Positions 36,801 to 50,700 are shown, counted from the first letter of the stretch. The stretch: 64,000 nucleotides of DNA from Canna indica (GCA_034359265.1 CP136891.1:87748001-87812000); one strand, 5' to 3'. The notes: generated by a model from the letters alone, not told the origin. Numbers and translations: made by a program.

Positions 36801-38097
36801 AGAGACACATAATGCAAGATATCAAGTTAACAACTTCGCTACTAATACAGCCAGGAAACAGTAAAAATCATGAATAGGAAGACATTATGCCATTTTCTCA
36901 TTACAAACAGATTTCTTACTAACTGTCGGCCATATATTTGAAGGCATTTAGAACAAACACTACCTGGATAGGATTTAGAAGAACACGTAAACGGAGCATT
37001 AGTGAATTTCCATTCTGAGCACCACTTTTCTTGTTGATGAAGACTAGTAATGGCCTGGTTTCAGAAGGTAATTCCAGAAGTTCGTATCTTTGATCAGTTA
37101 CTCTGTGGGAATCTCCAGTATCAGATATGGACATGTAGATTTCTGAATTTGACTCAACGGATGAACCACTATCACGTCTTTGGTGTTTAGTGTTTAATTT
37201 ACCATCAAAATGCTCGTAACTTCCATGAGAAAGCCGCTCTAATTTGTTAGCATCACCATTGCCTGTTGTGCACAAATCTCTATTGCAGTCAGCTGAATCA
37301 TTGCCTCTCTTAAATTTTTTACTGCGCATCCTTAGATGTTCACGTACTGTAGATGCCAACTCATTTGCACCATGTGTGAGAGATCTTAAAATCCCACTTG
37401 TTGCAGGTTTGTTCAAGTCTTTTATACAAAGAGGTGAAAGTATAAGCCTCCTAAAAGGCCCCAAGTCACAGATATCACCTTTTTCACGGATGAAGCTTGC
37501 TTGACAATCCACATGGACTAACCTTTGACACCACATACAGTACCAGAATGGAGAACCACCGAGAAAATACCCACTGCAAGGTTCTTCACAATAACTGCAG
37601 AAAGAACTTTCTTCAGGTTGATCTGCTATTTCAACCCATTGAACAGCCCATTGGTGCATAACATGCTTATAGCCAAACATAGACACACATTTACAATCAT
37701 CATAAGCTTTTGATGAGCAAGACAAGTGTGCAGCAGCACTACATATATCACAGCAATGGATGCTCTGATTAGGTGACTGAGATGGTGAAACAGGATCTAA
37801 GCATACAATGCACTTAAGTCGTCTTGTTCGAGAACAAGCTTCCACTTTCCAGACATGTGCTGCTCCAGGAGCTTTATTTTTAGCTTTTCTATTCTTTTTT
37901 TATCTCACTCTGATAGCCTCAATCAAACTTAAACTAATATTTGTCTTCACATGGTTCATAAGAAATAAGATAGTTAAGATTCCAAATAAAACAGTTGTAA
38001 GATAGGCAACAATGAAAAACCAATGTTCAGCTCCACCATATAAAGTGGCATTCCACTCAGGATTTGCCATTCTGGGTCTTTCTTTATACTGATCCAT
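33838..38097 (-). CDS. Diacylglycerol kinase, DGK1/2 type, with in-frame stop at codon 66
   Basis: DGK phosphorylates diacylglycerol to the signal lipid phosphatidic acid. Seven exons: 38097-36964, 36419-36053, 35978-35902, 35436-35317, 34503-34339, 34213-34076, 33987-33838. They join in phase to 717 codons, close to Arabidopsis DGK1 (728). The order fits plant cluster I: one N-terminal membrane segment (about 25-47), two Cys/His-rich C1-type domains ([14 protein letters not shown] and [18 protein letters not shown]), the catalytic GGDGTVGW (from 407) with [12 protein letters not shown], then the accessory domain ending [10 protein letters not shown]. Codon 66 is TAA (37902-37900) where Arabidopsis DGK1 has Ser in RSKKN. 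The frame is the same on both sides and no usable intron spans it. It would truncate the protein before the C1 domains. The exact status (error, allele, pseudogene) is open. Confidence 0.86.
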
Positions 38098-39819
38098 TCT
38101 TCAGGCAACCTAGGAATCACATCCAAAAAGAGGATGGAGATGAGAATCTATATGTAACACGCTTTGATCAACATTAATTAACAGAGACATGTTTGCTTTC
38201 ATGAAATGAAAGTTACAATCTTCAATAGTCTGCAACAACTGGTTTTCTAATCAAGCACCTCCATTCGAGTTACACGATTAAAAAAATCCCAACATTGAAG
38301 ATCAAACAGAAATGCATGCAAAAAGCTCAAATCAGACAGAAATTACTTGGCCCAATCACCAAATACTAATTTCAACAAGCGAGCAGGAAGATCTTACTAT
38401 GAGCGTGACAGAGACACCAAAGAGAAGCGCCGCGAAGTCGATCGCGTAAGCGAAATCAAATGCATCTCCTCCTCGGCGTCCTCGCCCTTCCAATACTAAC
38501 TTCGGGCTTAAGAAATGCATCCTCGCTTTACTCTTCAGCAGTTCGGGCTCGAAAAGAAGGTTCTACACGGAGGCCACGGAGGACCGCCGCTAATCTACGT
38601 GGCATCACTTTATTGGCAACCTCTGCAGGGGCATCTGCACGCTAACGTAGCAGTTGCATAGCAAAGACACTACAACCACGTATACATATTTGGTGATTGG
38701 AGATCGGGATGGGACCCATGTGGGACACGCTCATAGCAGAGAAAAGCCGCAGTTGTTACACGTGTGGGTCAAGCTCTCGTAGGTTACTTGCACTGGTTTT
38801 GGTTTCCATTTAGTTTTTATAATTGAAAAGTACCGTATTTTACCCATTAAATTAATTTAGCTTAATTATATTTTTTATCCTCCAAAATATTATATTTTAA
38901 TTTAACTTAATTATATTTTTTATCAACCAAAATATTATATATATTTTTTTTTAATTCTTTATTTTTAAAAACTTTTCATTTAATTCATTCTTTCTATTTA
39001 ATCTTTTATTTTTAAAAAAAATTATTTAATTCCTCCAAAATTATTTTCATTTTCCATTGATCCTTCCGTTAACTTTTAATGATAAATGCAAACTTGAAAT
39101 ACTAACATCAACTAAAGAAAAATCAAACAAAAAAATAAAATATTTTAACGATATATTATATATTGACTAAAAATCTAATATTCAATTCCTAATATGATCA
39201 CATATTAGGATTTTTTTAAAAAAAAAAAAAACTAAATGAAAAAAATAATGATAACCTATAATAATAAACATTTTAATAATCAAAAACATAACAATATATA
39301 ATTATATTTTAATCCATGTCAACATTTAGTACTTAAAAGTTATTTATGAGAGATTAAACAAAAAAACAATTAAAAAATAAAGAATCAAACAAAAAATAAT
39401 ATGATATTTTAAAAAACCAGAAACATAATTAAACCAATTAAATTTTATTCCATTATCTTATTTAAAACTCATTAATACCTTATTTCAAAAAAATTACAGA
39501 ACCAACATGAAACTCAAGAGGATTTTAATGATTTATAACAAAATTATAATAGTGGGGGCACCCATAACTCCATACGATCAAAAGTCAAGAACAGAAATGA
39601 CAGTACTAAAAGAGTCTCATAGCTGAAGCACAAGTTCTTCCAGAGACACCTACATTAAACTTGAATGAAAAGATATGCTTGACTACAAGATACAAACTTT
39701 GGAAAAATCTTGCACATATATGGCATTGTCAAATGTCACAGAATTGGATTACCAAATAAAAACTAAAGGCAAGAAAAAGTTGATTCTTCATGAACAGAAT
39801 GTTTCACTTGAGAAGCCAC
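38098..39819. other. Intergenic region between DGK and eS19
   Basis: About 38380-38650 is GC-richer and should hold the DGK leader and promoter. About 38820-39520 is very AT-rich low-complexity DNA. No gene or mobile element recognised. Confidence 0.5.
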
Positions 39820-42800
39820 TTAGACGCGTCCCGCAACTTGGTCAAGATCACGCTGCCCCTGAGAAGTAATCCTCCTACCACTAGAAAGTAAATAAACACA
39901 TTGCTTAAGTAAACTCAAAACTTGCTTATTATAACCAGAAATATGGACTTCAATATATGTATTAAAGAAACTAGAGAGAGAAATGGCAGTATAATGAATG
40001 CACACTCACCCCTTGGGGTCAATTTCAATGATGTTCATTGTCTGCAATTGTTGCAATATGTGACGAGCAATTGCACCACTGCTCTTACAAAAATGAGGGG
40101 GGCGACTTCCATTCCTCTTACGACCTCCATAGATCTTTTGAAAACCACCTACTCCAATACCTTGTCGGAGGTATATCTTCCGTGCAATTGACGCTACAAT
40201 TGAGAGTTGAACAAATACAGAAGGATAGACGTGAGACATTGCATGACATCAATATATGTCAAAAACAAGAAGCTGTATTTTTTTAGTGATCTTTTACCAG
40301 ATCTAATATAGTACCAATCAGGATCATAAGGAGCAAGTTCCTTGAACCTTCCAGTCTTCACAAGATCTGTCCATTCCGGAAGCTCCATCTATAAATTGGT
40401 ATTTTAACAATAACGGAGTTAATAAAAAAATAAGAACAGCATAACCAAACTGAAACAGAATGACATAATTATCATCCATGTAGCATTCTCATCACAAGTT
40501 AACATAGATGATTTCTCTGAAGAATCCTTAGACACTGCTTAGTTTGTATTAGTTTGGTCAAAATTGTCAAAAGTTCTTATGCCTTTCCCAAATTATCAAA
40601 ACCATAAATCTATATGCAAAGACTCAAAATGCTTTTGATTTTAAATTTCATACTGAACCAAATTCCAAATTACAAAGTATCTAACATTTAGGAACTGTAG
40701 ACTACATTCAAAGGGCACTATCCAATGTTCCTAATTAAGATCATATTCATGTTATGATCCACAACTATATATATTTATACTATTTATAATATTTTACTTA
40801 CCTAATGACCAAACAATAAATCTTGAATTTTATCATATATGCAATTAAGGAGTTTGGATTCCCTAACTAATCATATAGCACGAATATAATCCTAGCTAGA
40901 GACTTTGATATGAATTGAAATCTGCATTTGCCCTACAATCCACTGTTTGATTATCAGGTAAGAGTTAATCTAATTATGTCATGACATGAATATGATCCCA
41001 AATAGGGACTTTGGTCCAAAGTCCCTAACTAACCATATGATAAAAAGTTGGAGTCATTGTCTAGTCATTAGGTAAGTACATCAATAATAACATCAATAAA
41101 AATAGTTGTAGGTCATAACTGGACAACAAAAGTTTAAAATCTGTCATTTTTGGGCTTTGAACATAAATGTTATGGCTTTGGCAATTTGCCAAAAAACTTT
41201 ATGGTTGTGACAATTTTGCCAAATGTATGCAGTCAGTAATTTTCTTTGATCTAAATTATCCATAAACCAATGGTTATTGTATTGGAAACAAACTGAACGA
41301 GTAGAAAGATCAATAAGAAAATTGCAAAATAAAAATAATATTGTGGTTTCTTTAAAGAAACAAGGGAAAATGTCTAAAAAATCACAAAACTCATAATAAA
41401 AATATTAATAAATAACTATAAAAGAACACTCCTACATGGGATCAGAATTGGTAAGATAGTATCAGTCACATGCAATCAGAAACACGGACCAATTGTTTTC
41501 ATCATCCCCAAACTCCAAGTCATTACACTACTTAACTACATACAACTTAAAAAATATATGCAACATAAAAGAGACTTCAACGTGAACAAAAAAAACAGAT
41601 TAATGTACGGAACCATAAAGCTGATTGACAGAAATTTAATTAGTAATAACCAGGGAAGAAGTTGATATCAAACAATTACTCAAAATTGGGAGAAAACAAG
41701 GAGCTAGAAAAGATCATGACCGTGAGAGAGGAACAAATGTTAAAAAGAAAGGGAAAAGAAAGTGAGACTGTGTGATGAGCAGAAGATGCATCACAAAAGA
41801 TGACCAGTTTAATTGACTCATGGCAAAATTTTGTTATTGTAGAAGATTATAACATAAATGTTACGCAATTTGCCAAAAACATTCATGGTTTGAAAATTTT
41901 GCCAAAAGTATTTATGTTGTCGGCAATTTTCTTTGATCTAAATCATCCATAAACCAGGTGATTATTATATTAAAAACAAACTGAAAGAGTAGAAAGATCA
42001 ATAAGAAAATTGCAAAAAAAATAATATTGTGGTTCCTTCAAAGAAACAAGGGAAAAATGTCAAAAAGAATCATAGAAATCATAAGAAATATTAATAGATA
42101 ACTACAAAAGAACACTCCTACATGGGATCAGAATTGGTAAAATAGTATCAGTCACATGCAATCAGAAACACGGACCAAATGATTTCATCATCTCCCAAAC
42201 TCCTAGACATTGCAACACTTTTCTACATACAACTGAAGAAATATATGCAAAATAAAAGAGACTTCAACGTGAACAAAATAAATCAGATTAATATACGGAA
42301 CCATAAAGCTGATTGATAGATATTTAATTAGTAATATCAACGGAACAAGTTGATATCAAATAATTACTCAGAATTGGGAGAAAACAAGGGACCAAAAAAG
42401 ATCATGACCAGGAAAGAAGAACAAATGTTAAAAACAAAGGGTAAAAAGTGAGACATATGAGCAACAGATGACCAGCTTAATTGACTCAGCAAAATTTTGT
42501 TATTGTAGAAGATTGTAACATAAATGTTATGAAATTTGCCAAAAACATTTGTGGTTTTGACATTTTTGCCAAATGTATTTATGTTGTTGGCATTTTTCTT
42601 TGCTCTAAATCATCCATAAACCAGTGTTAATTGTATTAAAAATAAACTGAACGAGTAGAATATTAAAAGATATTTGCAAAATAAAAATAATATTGTGGTT
42701 TCTTCAAAGAAACAAGGGGAATATGTCAAAATATCATAAAACTCATAAGAAAAATATTAATAAATAACTATAAAAAAATACTCCTACATGGGATCAGAAT

Positions 42801-43440
42801 TGGTAAAATAGTATCAGTCACATGCAATCAGAAACACGGACCAATTGATTTCGTCATCTCCCAATCTCCTACATATAACACTTTTCTACATACAACTGAA
42901 GAAATATATGCAAAATAAAAGAGACTTCAATGTTGATCATCTCTCGAACTGTCATTTACATATGCAATTTCTAATAAAATTAAATCAAATGACTTTATGA
43001 ACATAGAGTAATAAAAGTAGCATAACAATATCTTAAGCTACGACAAGTCAACAAAAAATAAGCTAATCTACTTGACCAACATGATCCAGAAACAAGTTCT
43101 ACAGACATTTGACAAAATTGAAGCAATCACAAAGTGCATAGAAAATACTGCTTGTTCCTTTTAATGCGCATGTTAAGTAATCAAGAAGAATAAAACGCCA
43201 TTGATAATCCAAGAAATAAACAGATAAAACCCAGTGAAAATGTCGAGAAAAACGGAAAGAGAACCCCATCATTATACCAAAGATATGAATGGTAAAAGCA
43301 CGCTTTTTAGGAGCTTAACGAATAGCGGAAGAAAAAACAACCTTTCCCGATCGCTTGAGATGAGCGGAATACGCCTTCACGAACTCGTGAGGTGAAACAT
43401 CTTTCACTGTCTTCGCGACGGCAGCCGGCTGAGCCTCCAT
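39820..43440 (-). CDS. RPS19: 40S ribosomal protein eS19
   Basis: Structural protein of the small ribosomal subunit, needed for 18S rRNA maturation. Four exons: 43440-43342, 40388-40298, 40193-40010, 39880-39820. They join in phase to 144 residues, the family's usual length. Diagnostic blocks are present: [76 protein letters not shown], and [19 protein letters not shown] at the C terminus. Intron 1 is unusually long (2953 bp) because it contains a TIR element and three copies of a 0.67-kb repeat. The upstream region has the TATA box, telo-box and GGCCCA motifs typical of ribosomal-protein genes. All motifs look intact, so it is likely functional. Confidence 0.95.
40555..41223. mobile_element. 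MULE-like MITE in eS19 intron 1
   Basis: Long inverted ends: GGTCAAAATTGTCAAAAG and ACCATAAATCTATATGCAAA on the left mirror TTTATGGTTGTGACAATTTTGCC and ACATAAATGTTATGG on the right. The interior (CCCTAACTAACCATATGATAA, ATGACATGAATATGATCCC) matches the core of the element at 58480-60332. So the two are the same family, this one without nested insertions. No clear 9-bp duplication was found here. Confidence 0.62.
41161..42937. repeat. Tandem triplication of ~0.67-kb unit in eS19 intron 1
   Basis: Units start at ACATAAATGTTA: 41161-41851, 41852-42517 and 42518 to about 42937 (truncated). The marker CTCCTACATGGGATCAGAATT occurs at 41429, 42115 and 42781. Each unit begins inside the right end of the MULE-like element, so transposon-end sequence was amplified together with intron DNA. 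Confidence 0.88.
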
Positions 43441-43471
43441 GGCTGATGCCTTGAACACAAAGGTGGCAAGC

Positions 43472-43773
43472 TAGGGTTTGGAGCGAAGCAGGAGAGAGGC
43501 GACTAAAACCATGTGATGAAACGTATATATAGATAAAGCAAACCAGTTGTAATGACCAAAATACCTCCTAAGTCCGGCCTTTGCTCGTGGGCCGGTTATG
43601 GAATATATACGGTCTTTCATTGGTTGAAAACGTCGGGACCCACATGAAAAGCCAGTAGGTGCCGTACATAGATGATTCCATGGATGTGATGACTGAAATA
43701 CCCAAACCCTAGGATGTGGCCTTAGTATATGGGTTTGAACGAGGCCCAATTGATATATGGCTAGTGGGCCCAC
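43472..43773 (-). promoter_or_regulatory. eS19 promoter: TATA, telo-box, site II motifs
   Basis: On the minus strand: a telo-box AAACCCTA (43479-43472), a TATA box within ATCTATATATAC (43534-43523), and site II-like GGCCCA/TGGGCC motifs at 43588-43593, 43743-43748 and inside the palindrome GTGGGCCCAC (43764-43773). Telo-box plus site II is the standard combination driving plant ribosomal-protein genes in dividing cells. The ATG is at 43440. Confidence 0.75.
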
Positions 43774-44730
43774 TTCGATGGACCAATGGAAACATGGTAG
43801 TCCGTGGGTGCGCCTTCGGTGATTCAGTCAGCCATATGTGCGCACTGTGCGGATCCAACCATCTCTTCTTCTATTCTTTTTCGCCTCTGATATGAAGGTT
43901 ACATTTTTTAGCATGTTAGGCATACTTTCGTGACTTGAGTCATAAACATCATGTGAAGGTTACATTTTTAAGATGTAGCTAGATATTTTAGTTAGTTCGT
44001 TATAAGTATCTGATTCATTTTGTCGTCTATCGCTAGCTTATAATTGACAACTTAGCCGCACAGGATGTCGCAATTGCAGCAATGGGACCAATCCAGACCC
44101 TCCCAGATTACAACTGCTTCAGACGCCGCACCTACATGCTCCGATACTAATTGTACTTATTTTGCTGTTTATTCTTTATACCGTAGAAAATGTCATCTGT
44201 CTTGCCCCTTCCCATTCTAGTGCTGTTCTAAAATTTCATTATGCGAGATACATTATTTCATAAACATAAAGGAATACTTAGATATTTTTCAGGTATAATG
44301 CTTGTCTAAACTGTTGTCAGTTCAACTTTTGACACGGAAAATAAGAGCCTTCCGGTACCTATCACTCATAAACCAGGCAGAGCAGAACTTTCAAATGATG
44401 TGAATTATTTTCACCAGAGCTTCCTTGGAACAATAAGAAGCATAGTCCCTGGACAGTTAAATCTCCGAGTAGTACGAAACATACCATCAATAAATCACTG
44501 CCAAAAATTGAATTTCCATTGCTTTGAAACTGGAGCACCATCGACAGTCCATATAACAGCCCAAAGTAAAAAAGAAAAAAATACAAAAAGGGCTTCAAGA
44601 CTGGAATAAGCTCCAGTTTAATCAGACGAACTAACTACAATACAATCAAGCTTTTTGTTACTTCTATTTACCAATTTTCCCTGCACTAATGTGATGCTAC
44701 TATTAATATACAACAAAGCTACGTGTACTA
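43774..44730. other. Intergenic region between eS19 and SCC2
   Basis: About 950 bp, with the SCC2 3'UTR expected at the right-hand end. Only short chance frames; no element recognised. Confidence 0.5.
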
Positions 44731-47700
44731 CTACACCTGACACCGTTGCCTTGTTATCCTCACACCATTACTCCTTTGACCGCTGAAATCAAGCATGCGT
44801 GGTCCTCCCGTCCAATCATCATCGTCGTCATCATCATCTTCACGTTTTCTTTGGGCAGCTTTTCCACCTTTCAAACTTCTCGGAGTTGGGCGTCTCTTCT
44901 TTACAGTAGCTGTATATATTGAATAGTCTATAGTGTCTTCTCTTAGCGACACCTTGAACTCCTATAATTGCATATCAGGTGGATAAAACTAAAAATTAAG
45001 CGAAAATGTAATAGAGCAAAATTTACAGACCAAATTTTTAAAATCGTAAACTGGACCCAACCATTGTTTATGTTTGAGCATTCAGAAAACCTAAATAATT
45101 AAGAGATATTAAAGAAACCCAAGGGCAAAATTTTATTATTACCCTCCCTTCAAAGCAAAAGACCGTTTGTATCTGCAAGTTTATTCAACCTACTTCAAAA
45201 TATTAGCAGAAATTTGACAAGCAGCAATCACAAAAGTTAACTTCTTGCACTCACACTAGACAACTTGTCAGGATCTAAGGGAAATAAATAAATCAATAAA
45301 TAATGGAAGGAACTGGACACAAGATATGGAAGGATTATTTTAGGGAATCAATAATTAAGTCATAAACAAAGTTGATAAAGGTATTTAGGAGGAGAAAATA
45401 GTTTGATAGCAAACTAGGATGGTAGCTCTCACATGTTTTCTTAGTAAACTTCAGATGTCAGACATTAGTAGACAAGAACTGACTTAACATTACTTGAGAT
45501 GACTCCACTCGATTATAACCCTAGCACGGAAGTGGACCTCAAGAAGCCATTGCTTGTGTAACAACTCTACTTACAAGTAGCAGACCTAATAAAATAAGAA
45601 GAGAGCTAAAGAGCAGGTGTAGTATACTTCTCAAGTTCGTCAAAGTCAAATACCTGATACTTTTCAACCATAGCTTGATAGGAAGTTGGCAAACTGATAG
45701 AGATGTCACCAATATTGAAAGGGACGCTTTGCTTGGAAATTGTTTCCCCGGGCTTTGGAAGCTCCTTCAAAGAAAATGCCTAAAAAAGGAAATCAATATG
45801 TCAAAATGCCAGGAATCAGGATCTACATGATGTGTGTTTTTACTGCATGAAAGAACTAAGAAAAGCAAATAAACAAACCTGACATCTAGCATCATTTAGA
45901 CTATACACAATTTTCAAGTGTCTTTTCAGCTTTAAAAGGAGTTGAAGAGAAATGGCCTCATGACAATCAGCCTGAGTTGCATAATGAAACTGAAGATCAA
46001 TGAAGTTATCATAAAGGCAAGACGGCATGCTAATATTGTCAGATGTTGCCTATGCACAAAGTAGAATTTTAGCAGATATAAAATGCAAGAGATCAATATT
46101 TCATTCTCAGTAGTAACAAGAAATAGATGAGTAATGTAATAGCTAACTAGCCTCTAATTTATGACTAGCAGTCACTCTTTTTAACCTGGATATAATTAAA
46201 GTCCAAAAAACTAGTTCTAATGTACAAACAAAAAACCACAGTACATCAGAAGATTCAGTACCAGTAAATGATCTGTGCAACTTTGCTCACATGGAGGAAG
46301 AAATAACAATGAGAAGGATAATGATAACTAGAAAAAAGTTATTGGATAATGCAAAATATAAGTTATATGCATAATGCCAATCAAAATGTTAGGCAGTTGG
46401 AAATTGACATAAGCAAGAAATTAGGTTCCCATGTTTGTGAGGATGCTTAGCAGTTTAGGTATACTAGAAGATAGAATTCTAGAATTCGGAGTCTGCAGGT
46501 ATCAACAATTAGGCATAGTTCCATGTTAAAGACAGAATGGGGATAAACCATTTAGGTTGTATACCCATGTCAATACCCATTGGTTAGATTAGGCAAATCG
46601 CTCAGCAGTATTGAGAGAAGAGAGAAGAAGACCTCAAACAAACTATACTTAAAATAAACAAACAAATAAGTTTGATAGCCCATCATTATGTGATCTCTAG
46701 AGATACTACATTACTACCATCAACACATTTAAATGGTAAAGATCTATATAGCTGACGGCACATAGATGGGAAGTTACAGCTTATTATTTTAATAAAGAAT
46801 TACATAAAATTCAGTATAGAAAGTGCTGGAACCTGAAACTTTTGGAGATCTTCATTTGAAATGCTATGCGAGTAATTTGACATTTTTTCACCAATCTCTG
46901 TCAAATTGTTACCAGAGATATTATGCCAACCAGGATCAGCATTCACTTCACGATTTTCACAAGGCATTTCCGCAGAGCTGCAGTGTTGTGAGAAAGAACT
47001 CCAAATTTTCATGTTTGCCTCCAATGTGCCTGCCCTTACTTGTATTATTCGATTTATATTGTAAATCAAATAAAGAGGCTCATCGGGCCATGTAAATGGG
47101 AGAGATGCAAGAATCTCTGTGCAATATCTGCAAAATAAAATTCCAGTTAAGATTCACCAGCAGTTGAAGCCCAAGAAAAAATAATAAATCCAGTAACTTA
47201 CACAAGAAAGGTAATTGGTAAATAATTCCCACTGGCAACCTCGAATTTCCTCACTATTGAGTGAATGAACTTGTTCCTTGAGTTACGATTTCCTCGAATA
47301 AGTCTGTATATTCTAGATATACCTGGTCGTACATAAGCAATTGGATTACCATCAGATTTGCCTTTATGAAGTCCTGCGAACAAATTGTTATTACTGGCTA
47401 GGCACTGAACAAATCCAAATGACATCTGAAGGCCATCACCCAAACGGCTCTCAAAAAAGGAGGGGTACCTACAACAGCACTCGTATTATTTGGTAAATTT
47501 AACAATATTCTAAATTTCTAATCTGAATAATAGTTGAAGTTTATTGAATTAGAAAGTGATACTTCTCATTCATGTTCATAAGCAAATGATGGGCCAATTT
47601 TGAATTTGCTTCCAGTGGATCAATCTCAAGAGCTATAAGATGTGGAACACATGTAATAGGATGAACTAGACCTTGACGTAGTACAATTTCCACAATCTGA

Positions 47701-50700
47701 AGGAATTTACAAGGTTAGGAGAAAAACAATATCAGGAAAAACAATAGAAGCAAGACATTAATATAGTGAAAAAGTAACTTTGTTATAAATGCAGATGGAG
47801 GACAAAGATTACTTACCTTGAGAGATGTCTGGCGAATTTGATCACTGGCATCCACGCATCTTTCAAGAATGCTGTTCCAATAAAGCTGAATAATTCCACC
47901 ACAAATGTTAGTATCACCTGCACCTGCAGCTACAGGGACTGTATTTCCAGACTGTTGAGGTTGTGAAGCTCCACCATTATCGCCACAATCTGTACCCAAT
48001 GTTGTTTCAGCATCAAGAAGATATTCGTACAGGTTTTGCAATGCTTGTGCCTGGTAAAAGAAATTACCCCATCAAAGAGTGTGAAGAACCATGAAAAAAA
48101 AAATTGCATAGGAAAATTACTGTACTTTCATCCGAGAATCAGCACTCGAAGCCAACGAAGCCTCTAATATTTCTTTAATCTCTTTTTCCAACATGTATTC
48201 AGGCCTAGCAATCAACATATAGCCTAATGCCTGCAAACAACAAAAATATGAATTAATTTCTTATTCCAAATCATAAACTACAAACATATTTTTGGAAATT
48301 TTCACTTGCCTGTAAAGCGCGAACCTTCAAGCAAAAGTCCTCCATGATAAGATATCTTTTCAGCAACGTCAGACCCTTGTCAATATAAACATATTGACTA
48401 TCAGACTTAACTATTAGTTGACTGCCGTACCTTAGAAGTAACCCCAGGCAAAAAAGTGAACGCCCCAAATTCTGGACATTGTACACAAGTATAAATCATA
48501 TCAGATAAACAAATCTGCATCATCAACTCATTACTACAAGTACAAAATCTATATAAGATCATTACTCTGGAACCCTTTATTGGATATTAAAAATTTATAA
48601 AGGAAGAAAAATGTTTAAGAAAAAGAATTTAAGCTTATTTTCATTTCTAATGCCCTAATGTTAAGAAAATATAAGTAATTATATATCTTAGGAACTATTA
48701 ATCACTTATCAGTATCTTTTTTCATGTTTTGAATTGATAAAATTTTCATTTACAAAATGCCATAAAAAATTTAACAATATAACGTATTCTTGAACATATA
48801 TGGCAACTGAATCAGTAATGAACATATATAAGGAGACCCCAAACAAAAAGAAAGAGATAGAGCAGTAAAAACAACACTCTTGAAATGACAGTAGTAAAGT
48901 TCAAATTCTCTTGGTTAACTCTATACTATGAAGATAATAAACTAACTACATTCTAACATGTGATAGAAGAATTTGAGAAAAGATAAGGAAACAGGAAAAT
49001 CAAAATAATTTTAATCTAACAAGCTCAGCCAGAAATATTCAAATTTGCAAGCAAAATAAAGACTTATACCTCTATATTTTCTGAACTCAAACCTTGCAAA
49101 TGCTTGAAGAATATATGGATCAAATATTCAATTACATTAGCACCTTTGCCTGATATTTTACTGAGAGAACAAAGGCACCTAGAATGAGGGAAAAAGGATC
49201 AATCAAACCCAATAATGTTAACACCATAGTATGATCAAGAGAGCTAAAAATGAAAATATGTATAGCCAAAAACATCTCCAGAGACGAACAAATCAATTTT
49301 TGATATTTGGTTATGTACAAATATTTATATAAATTCTTTTGTAATAAATTGTTTGAAAAGCATAGCTTAGATGGAGATCAACTAAAATAAGATGAAATAT
49401 ACTCAGGAAAAGGTAGCTGCTAAGAAAAAGAAAATTATCAGATTGAGGGGGAATCAATTGCCGCCTTCCTTTTACTTAGTCATAAACCTAGCATGGAATA
49501 GCTAATCTCTGGGACCCAAACATTTGTGCAGATTTCACTTGCCCAGATAAGGAATAGATAACAACAGTATCAAAAAGGTATGTTCAGAGTAATATAATTA
49601 TTTTAACATAAAGTGAAAAAAAAAATGTCTTATAAAAAATTTCTTTAGGAGCAAAGGAATCAAATCTATGGCTTGTTTTTTATCTTATGTGTGCAACAAA
49701 ATTATATCATCATAACATAGTGGAAGAAAGTTTACTGCAAGTAGGATCCCGAACGAAAAAATGCTAAAATGAACATTTTCTGGATGCTAATAATTTTATT
49801 ATTAAAACCTCCTGGTGGACGCAAAATCACACTATGAAGCAGTAAACATTTGGTAGACCATTCTACTGCCAAGGTGCAGGTAGATTGAGCATAAAGAATT
49901 TCAAATCATATCATTGCATCCTCAATTATACAACTATAATTGGGTAACAAACAAATAGTATAGCTAGGTCCTATTTCATAATTTAAAACGTAATTAACAA
50001 ACTGATAACAAGTTTCTCAATAACTAGTTAACTACTGTTGAAGCCAAAGAACAAGAAGAGTGGAGATGCATATGCACTGGAGCATGACCCAGATTATGAA
50101 TAGTAAAACGAAACGAACAAATGAAGTCTCAGCTCCATTATGCACAAGGAAGATGTTTCTGCATCTCTAGTGAGCATTTCAACAAAATATGTCGGATTAT
50201 AGAAAAGTATTGACATAACCACATGCAAGCAATGAGATAAAACCTACTTGATACACGCGTGAACAACTCTAAAGAAAGAGTTACGGACAATCATGTGCTT
50301 CAGGTCCTGCTCAAGTTCCTCAATGACACTCTGTGGTGGCTTCCGAAGCAAAGGGAGAACATCATTGATTATAAATATTATGCTTTCAAGTAGCAGGGCA
50401 ACAGACTTATTATCCACCTAAGCATTGTAGGATGATATTAGCCAAAAAAACAAGTAAGAGGAACCAAAATTCTGGATGGAAAAATAAATAAAATAATAAT
50501 ATCTTTTTATTTAAGGTTCAAAGTTTAGAGTGAAGAGAGCCATTTCATGAAGTGAAATCAAAGAGAAAATAAACAAGGTTATTGCATAACACATTAAAAA
50601 CAATTATCCAATTGCTAACAATAACACTAAAACCTATGAAAAGGTATTTCTAGTAAAGTTCAACTTTCTGAATATTTAGTGCATAGAAGTATGAGACTTG

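Noticed and set aside
37843..37845. GTG as an alternative DGK start after the stop codon
   Set aside because: The family continues upstream through KKNRKAKNK in the same frame, and non-AUG initiation at this GTG has no contextual support.
40555..42937. CRISPR-like or satellite array in eS19 intron
   Set aside because: Units are ~670 bp, AT-rich and begin in a transposon end; this is plant nuclear DNA, so CRISPR does not apply and three units do not make a satellite.
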